Shown one piece after another: positions 62,316 to 64,000 of a stretch of 64,000 nt of DNA. How positions within the stretch are numbered: position 1 is the first letter of the stretch; every line of letters starts with the position of its first letter. A program made the position numbers and the translations under genes. The notes below the pieces were generated by a model. The model was not told the DNA's origin, made no database searches, and saw nothing but the letters and a program-made list of their open reading frames with translations. The DNA is from Croceitalea rosinachiae (lineage in GTDB: Bacteria; Bacteroidota; Bacteroidia; Flavobacteriales; Flavobacteriaceae): NCBI RefSeq assembly GCF_031846445.1, contig NZ_JAVRHR010000003.1:124001-188000 (forward strand). Reading direction: 5' to 3'.

Positions 62316-63281
62316 TCAGTTGTCTAAAGCTGATGAAGTGTTGTAAATTCTTTCATAACGTTCCAGTAGTAAAGCTGTATATTTTTCTTTCATTTCAACA
62401 GATAGAAAAGAAGCATTTATCCAGTTCATTGCATCGACCTTCTTTTTGTAAAAGCGATTGAACACTCCTTGAATTTGCTTGTCGGTTAAGCCCAACCCTT
62501 TCCCCAATGATTCAAAATCATCGCGTTTCAGCTTACTTTTCTTTCCTTCTAAGGTAAGGGCTAACTCTTCTTTGTCATTGGGATTCACAATAGCCACATT
62601 CAATAAATCATAGGCAGGTGACAGTAACCAACCAGAGGTTGACTTGATCATTGAGAAATTTTTTAAATGCATATCATTGTTTCCTGTGAGGAAACTAAAT
62701 AAGGTCAATTCAGAAAAGAAGATTTTATCCAAAAGGGTGTTATCTGAATAAGTATGTAAGGCTTTCCCAATTTTCTCCATGGAGCTTTTGTATTTATCAA
62801 AAGCTTCCGTAATCTGGAACATATCGAGCATATGGATTTTCTGACCATCTTCAGTTCTATCAATTCGTTTTGTAATATAGGACAGTTCACCGGATTGTAA
62901 TCGAATTAAACTTGAAGGTACCGTTTGAATACCAAAGGATTCAGCAATACGCATGGTCACATGTTCGTTTTGTGGCATTTCGGGATAATCCAACGATGGA
63001 GGTTTAAAGATATAATTACCACCTAGAGCGCCAACAACAGTTAGTCTGAAATTACCAACTCCTTGCACTTCGTTTATAAGTGACATAGATAACTTGGGTT
63101 GTACCCCTGGAACAGATACGCTTCTTTCCACGATATTTTTTGCCAGTTCTGACATCTGTTCTAACGAATACTCCAATTTTGGGGGTTCCTTGGTTCCAAA
63201 AAAATCCAGACTACAAGACTCATGAAAATCTTGCTTTGCCCCCAAATCTTCATAACAATATAAACACTTATTTTTCATCAT
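62316..63281 (-). CDS. hipT: HipT-type serine/threonine kinase toxin
   Basis: 321 residues (a start at 63278 is equally possible). HipA-fold kinase: the PGVQPKLSMSL loop, the catalytic GNNDMHLKNFS (kinase HxDxHxxN-like, with Asn for the first His) and SPAYDLLNVA. An N-terminal CLYC..CSLDF zinc-like site precedes it. It lacks the usual HipA N-subdomain, which is a separate upstream gene. HipT toxins phosphorylate glutamyl- or tryptophanyl-tRNA synthetase to halt growth. The gene overlaps the HipS-like gene by 14 bases. Confidence 0.85.
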   Translation of the reverse strand: MMKNKCLYCYEDLGAKQDFHESCSLDFFGTKEPPKLEYSLEQMSELAKNIVERSVSVPGVQPKLSMSLINEVQGVGNFRLTVVGALGGNYIFKPPSLDYPEMPQNEHVTMRIAESFGIQTVPSSLIRLQSGELSYITKRIDRTEDGQKIHMLDMFQITEAFDKYKSSMEKIGKALHTYSDNTLLDKIFFSELTLFSFLTGNNDMHLKNFSMIKSTSGWLLSPAYDLLNVAIVNPNDKEELALTLEGKKSKLKRDDFESLGKGLGLTDKQIQGVFNRFYKKKVDAMNWINASFLSVEMKEKYTALLLERYERIYNTSSALDN

Positions 63282-63603
63282 TTGCTATTACGGATTGTAC
63301 ACTAACAGCACCAATACAATTTTGGCAACAGGCCAATAATAATCCCATGCGATCATTTGGGTTCAGCTTCCAATTTTTGGTGGCGATGTTCAATAACCAA
63401 CCTTCTGGAATAAGACCTTCAAAAAAAGGAAACAATCTATTTTCTGTGTAAGCTTCTTTTCTTACGGGCATGGAGAAGGTTATAAACTGTTTTGGATAGT
63501 TCTTTATGTAGTCGGTGTTGTATTGGAATATGTAATCGCCGTCGTCGGTCTCAATAAGTTCTCCGGCCTTTATGTCGTTATATACTATAGTTGCCTTTCT
63601 CAT
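63268..63603 (-). CDS. hipS: HipS-type N-subdomain antitoxin
   Basis: 111 residues corresponding to the HipA N-terminal subdomain 1: FFEGLIPEGWLL and DRMGLLLACCQNCIGAVSV. In HipBST systems this separate small protein is the antitoxin. It overlaps the regulator by 4 bases and the kinase by 14. Coupled translation would keep the proteins in balance. Confidence 0.85.
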   Translation of the reverse strand: MRKATIVYNDIKAGELIETDDGDYIFQYNTDYIKNYPKQFITFSMPVRKEAYTENRLFPFFEGLIPEGWLLNIATKNWKLNPNDRMGLLLACCQNCIGAVSVQSVIANDEK

Positions 63604-63827
63604 AGGTCGGTATTATTTCTATTCCTAAACTCCTTAGTACTCACTGCTGCCAGGGTATGCCCAAACATACTTAATACAAGATTTACTTTATCCATATTCA
63701 AGTTGGTTTTACCTTGCTCTATTTTACGAACAACGGTAAGCGCTACACCTGCACGTTCCGCAAACTCTTTTTGGGTAAGATTAACGGCTTTACGACGAAC
63801 TTTCACAAATTCGGACAACTCTTTCAT
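63600..63827 (-). CDS. hipB: HipB-type XRE regulator
   Basis: 75 residues, HTH_3 fold: KVRRKAVNLTQKEFAERAGVALTVVRKIEQGKTNLNMDKVNLVLSMFGH. First gene of the hip operon. The ATG is followed on its upstream side by three copies of a TATGCTTTT operator-like element. It probably autoregulates the operon with the HipS and HipT proteins. Confidence 0.9.
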   Translation of the reverse strand: MKELSEFVKVRRKAVNLTQKEFAERAGVALTVVRKIEQGKTNLNMDKVNLVLSMFGHTLAAVSTKEFRNRNNTDL

Positions 63828-63923
63828 TATATGCTTTTAAATATAAAATATGGCAAATATACAAAAATATACGTAAAAGCATATAAAATATATTTTAAAC
63901 CCATAATTATATGCTTTTGCATA
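63828..63923 (-). promoter_or_regulatory. HipB operator cluster
   Basis: TATATGCTTTT at 63828-63838 and 63908-63918, and its complement AAAAGCATATA at 63875-63885. The 63908 copy is part of a perfect palindrome TATGC-TTTT-GCATA (63910-63923). E. coli HipB binds TATCC-N8-GGATA operators, so these are good candidates. Confidence 0.65.
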
Positions 63924-64000
63924 CATAAGAGATTTATTTCAATTAGCCATTCTGCATAAAATAAACTCCACCCATTGCCCTCCATTTCATTTTGGACAAA

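Noticed and set aside
62316..63603. A frameshifted hipA pseudogene
   Set aside because: The two frames each have good starts, a 14-base coupled overlap, and the domain split is exactly that of HipS and HipT, so an intact tripartite system is more likely.
1..64000. CRISPR array, rRNA or riboswitch
   Set aside because: No spaced repeat array, rRNA sequence or recognisable riboswitch was seen on either strand.

Overview
The window reads as a low-GC marine-type Flavobacteriaceae (Bacteroidetes) chromosome. The evidence is the type IX secretion type B sorting domain on a large adhesin, lipoprotein signal peptides throughout, TAnnTTTG-type promoters directly upstream of starts, LytTR/LytS-type two-component genes, and family content typical of the group (DUF1343/NamZ, DUF2306, prolyl-oligopeptidases).

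Positions 1-31,817 are ordinary core genome. Genes here include a modular lipoprotein, ffh, folD, an esterase, a VOC protein, an alpha/beta hydrolase with a divergent HxlR regulator, a HerA-like ATPase, RidA, a lectin-like T9SS adhesin, queE, a metalloprotease lipoprotein, NamZ, a LolE-like permease, a cysteine/cystathionine synthase, an aldose epimerase, a LytT/LytS pair and an exonuclease-GIY-YIG fusion. The stretch ends with a tightly overlapping peptide-use operon: M19 dipeptidase, exported protein, 30-residue membrane protein, SSS symporter and S9 peptidase.

From about 32,032 rightwards the window is accessory. A first element (about 32.0-47.65 kb) is bounded by a 14-bp direct repeat that resembles the 3' end of an RNA gene on the minus strand, with a minus-strand terminator beside each copy. 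It starts with a tyrosine integrase and contains a decayed prophage-like set (excisionase-like protein, Rha, terminase-like protein, a possible tape-measure fragment, DUF2335). It also holds an unknown protein paired with a PD-(D/E)XK nuclease, an SRAP protein, and an integron-type gene cassette array with no integron integrase. The cassettes encode a CDF transporter, a TIR protein, a membrane protein and an unknown protein. At its right end an XRE regulator diverges from three small genes.

A second island (47.7-62.3 kb) is flanked by a perfect 23-bp direct repeat and has no recognisable recombinase. Its left half is a run of exported proteins: an M15/MepA-like peptidase, a 1075-residue helical protein with a barrel-like C-terminus, a trypsin-like protease and an HExxHxxGxxH metallopeptidase. 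Its right half is a four-gene overlapping operon: a GHKL-ATPase-like protein, a giant phosphoribosyltransferase-GHKL fusion, a receiver-like protein and a membrane/coiled-coil protein. I do not recognise this combination as a described system, and it is my best candidate for a new signalling or conflict system. The window closes with a tripartite HipBST-type toxin-antitoxin operon and its palindromic operators.
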